Of a stretch of 64,000 nt of DNA, positions 61,599 through 64,000 are shown piece after piece (position 1 is the first letter of the stretch; every line of letters starts with the position of its first letter). The DNA is taken from NCBI GenBank assembly GCA_963779055.1, contig CAVZWN010000001.1, positions 434,001 to 498,000 of the forward strand, read 5' to 3'. Below the pieces are notes generated by a model, which had not been told where the DNA came from, did not search any database, and saw only the letters and a program-made list of their open reading frames with translations. The stretch is from Sulfurimicrobium sp963779055 (GTDB lineage Bacteria > Pseudomonadota > Gammaproteobacteria > Burkholderiales > Sulfuricellaceae). The position numbers were made by a program, and so were the translations under genes.

Positions 61599-63999
61599 TT
61601 AAGACTGTAGCTGCTTCAGAAGCTCGGTTTCAAGTTGCAATACAGTCCTGGTTTTTTCCAGCACCGTACCGGAGATGAGAAAAGTATCCTCGGCACGTTC
61701 TCCCAGTGTATTGATCTTGGCTGTATGGAGATGAACCCCATGGGCAAGGAAAACCCGGGCGATGCTGTAGAGCAGGCCGGGGCGATCGCCGGCGATGAGG
61801 GACAGCACCTGATAAAGTCCTTTTTCATCCGGACGGATGCTGACCTGGGGGGTGATGGGGAAATGTTTCAGATGCCGGCTGACCCGGCCGCGTGAAGGGG
61901 CTTCCAGCGGCCTGGCCAGACGTAACTGCTGCGCCAGTTCATATTCAATATAATTCAGCAGATCGCGGTAGTGTGTTGCACGATGCTCCTCGTCCAGCAC
62001 CACAAAGCTGTCCAGCGCATCTCCGTTGTGCGTGGTATGGATCTTGGCTTCGACGATATTGAAGCCCACGTGTTCGAAAAAACCGCAAATACGGGCAAAC
62101 AGGTCTTCGCGATCCGGCGTGTAGATCATGACCTGCAAACCTTCTCCACTTGGCGCCAGGCGTGCCCGGATAAAAGGTGTTCCTTCAGCTTCGAGCCGTT
62201 CGAGGACGCGCGTGTGCCAGGCTATTTCCTGCGCTTCATGACGCAGGAAATAGCCCTCGTCCAGTTTATTCCAGAGATTTTTTACTGCGGATTCAGGCAC
62301 GGCATGCTGGCGCAGAATACTCAGCGCATCGCGCTGTCGCTCATCCAGCTGCTCTCCGGTACTGGTGGCGCCACAGAGGAAACGGCAGGTGGCATGATAA
62401 AGACTCTCCAGCAGGCGGCTTTTCCACGCGTTCCATACCTTGGGGCTGGTGCCGCGAATGTCTGCCACCGTGAGCAGATAGAGTGCCGTGAGATGGCGTT
62501 CGTCGTGCATGTTGCTGCCGAATGCCGCAATCACTTCGGGATCGCTGATGTCCTGTTTTTGCGCGACAGCGGACATCATGAGGTGGCTCTCGACCAGCCA
62601 GCAAATCAGGTTTGTATCCTCCTGGCTCAGCTCATGCTGGCGGCAGAAACGACGTGCATCCGCCTTGCCAAGTTTGGAGTGATCTCCGCCCCGGCCTTTG
62701 GCGATGTCATGAAACAGGGCGGCCAGATACAGCACCTCCTGGCGCTCAAAAGCGCCGATCAGGCGGCTGCATAGCGGAAATTCGTGAGAAAACTCGGGAA
62801 CGGTCAGGCGGCGCAGATTGCGCAGCACCATCAGGGTGTGTTCATCTACCGTGTAGACATGAAACAGATCATGCTGCATCTGCCCGACGATGCGCCCAAA
62901 AGCCGGGATGTAGCGAGCCAGAACGCCATACTGGTTCATCCTGCGCAATATATGTGTCAGGCCAACAGGCTCCCGGATGATCGCCATGAAGCGCGCCCGG
63001 TTGGCCGGATCTCGCCGGAATGCTGCATCGATCAGGGGCACCGCACGCCACAAGGCGCGCAATGTCGGGGCACTGATGCCTTTCAGTTCACTGTGGCGCT
63101 GCAGTAGATGGAAACACTCCAGAATGGCGCCCGGTTCGTTCTGGAAAACAGCTTCTTGGCAAGCTTCCAGCAATTGATTCCGAGCCTGGAAACGGTCGCC
63201 GAGGGGCTGGGGGGAGCCTCCGGCGCTGAGCGCAGGCGAGTGCCGAGATTCTGCAGCAAAATCTCGTTCATCAGGCTGACTGCTTTGGCAGTGCGGTAAT
63301 AGCGCTGCATCAGCAGTTCGCTGGCAGAACGGTTTTTCTGGTTTTTGAAGCCCAACTGTTCTGCCAGAGGCGTCTGATAATCGAACAGCAGGCGATCCTC
63401 GCGACGTCTGGCCAGATAGTGCAGGCGGATTCGCAGACCTTGAAGATACTGCTGGTTACGCTGGATCTGACGTGCTTCCTGGGGCGTGATCAGGCCTTCT
63501 GCCGCCAGTTCTTTCCAGGCACTACCCAGTTTCAAAGCCTGGCTGATCCACAGTACTGTCTGTAAATCACGCAAGCCGCCGGGGCTTTCCTTGAGATTGG
63601 GTTCGAGATTGTAGGCAGTGTCGTGAAAACGCGCATGGCGCTGTTGCTGCTCCAGCTGCTTGGCCTGAAGAAACGCGGGGCGGTCCAGTGCGAGGTGCAG
63701 GGAAGACAGCAGACTTTCAAATACACTGGCGCTACCGGCAAGTCTGCGGGCTTCCAGTAAATTGGTCTGGACAGTGACATCCTTGGCCGATTCTTCCAGG
63801 CATTCGCTTACTGTCCGTACACTGTGGCCAACGTCCAGGCCAATATCCCAGAACAGCCCGATCATCTGCTCAAGCTTGGTAGCAACTTCGGAGCTCGCTT
63901 CGGACTCCAGCAGAAGCAGCAAATCCACATCCGAGTGCGGGAAAAGCAGGCCATGCCCATATCCTCCCACCGCGATCAGAACGGCTGATTCAGGCATGT
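61599..63999 (-). CDS. glnD: [Protein-PII] uridylyltransferase/uridylyl-removing enzyme, frameshifted, 5' end outside window
   Basis: Adds and removes UMP on PII proteins, the nitrogen sensor upstream of NtrBC. Visible from the nucleotidyltransferase core (VLIAVGGYGHGLLFPHSDVD with the DxD), through the GlnD-specific helical region, the HD domain (ALFHDIAKGRGGDHSKLGK), to two C-terminal ACT domains (VMIYTPDREDLFARICGFFE; VLSLIAGDRPGLLYSIARVF). The frame breaks in a run of six G (63209-63214, plus strand): one more G joins RLRSAPEAPP to PLGDRFQARNQLLEACQEAV. The start lies beyond the window edge. Confidence 0.93.
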
Positions 64000-64000
64000 T

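Overview
The window looks like a chromosomal piece of a chemolithotrophic, sulfur-oxidising betaproteobacterium (Nitrosomonadales/Sulfuricella-like; inferred from gene content and high-GC codon use, not from a database match). It carries sat-aprBA for sulfite oxidation through APS, an assimilatory nitrate/nitrite set, SMC-ZipA-LigA, surE-pcm-nlpD, and two c-di-GMP proteins of betaproteobacterial style.

Layout. 1-9.6 kb is a nitrogen-assimilation region: the 3' end of an assimilatory nitrate reductase, nirBD, and on the other strand a nitrate/nitrite MFS transporter followed by a PP2C phosphatase-Ser/Thr kinase fusion. Both nirB and the transporter have textbook sigma-54 (-24/-12) promoters, and the transporter promoter also has an IHF-like site and an upstream dyad. 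9.6-20 kb (all minus strand) holds a FliL-like protein, a MoxR ATPase/VWA pair, a YkgJ cysteine-cluster protein, aprA, aprB, sat, and an MscS channel with a cyclic-nucleotide domain. 20-24.3 kb holds crcB-DUF190-TauE, sucCD and a low-molecular-weight phosphatase. 24.4-26.2 kb encodes a fusion of methylthioribose-1-phosphate isomerase with a class II aldolase; a methylthioadenosine-type phosphorylase lies at 33.8 kb, so both ends of an MTA salvage route are present.

The accessory part is 27.2-29.45 kb: three genes of unfamiliar type, separated by integron attC sites whose core sequences pair as expected (cassette array without an integrase in the window). After it come a Pat-type protein acetyltransferase divergent from a histone-deacetylase-like enzyme, hpt, peptide deformylase, a CBS/CorC membrane protein, ppdK, gltX, surE-pcm-nlpD (with no rpoS behind it), a PAS-GGDEF protein, a PilZ-like protein, a sugar kinase, queF, a large PilZ/DUF1631-GGDEF-EAL protein, smc-zipA-ligA, galU, a DUF2802 protein, a fliK/flhB-like pair, and glnD (cut by the window end).

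Two themes cut across the window. First, palindromic repeats are abundant, and some sit inside genes: a GC-rich repeat is carried in frame inside nirB (its twin lies intergenically at 24.3 kb), a 20-bp-arm palindrome codes for the linker of the MtnA-aldolase fusion, and a 31-bp inverted-repeat element supplies the last codons of a sugar kinase. Second, six conserved genes (moxR-type ATPase, sucC, sucD, mtnA-aldolase, ppdK, glnD) each carry a single-base frameshift; this many in housekeeping genes suggests sequence or assembly errors more than real decay.

No rRNA, tRNA, CRISPR array, transposase or integrase was recognised.
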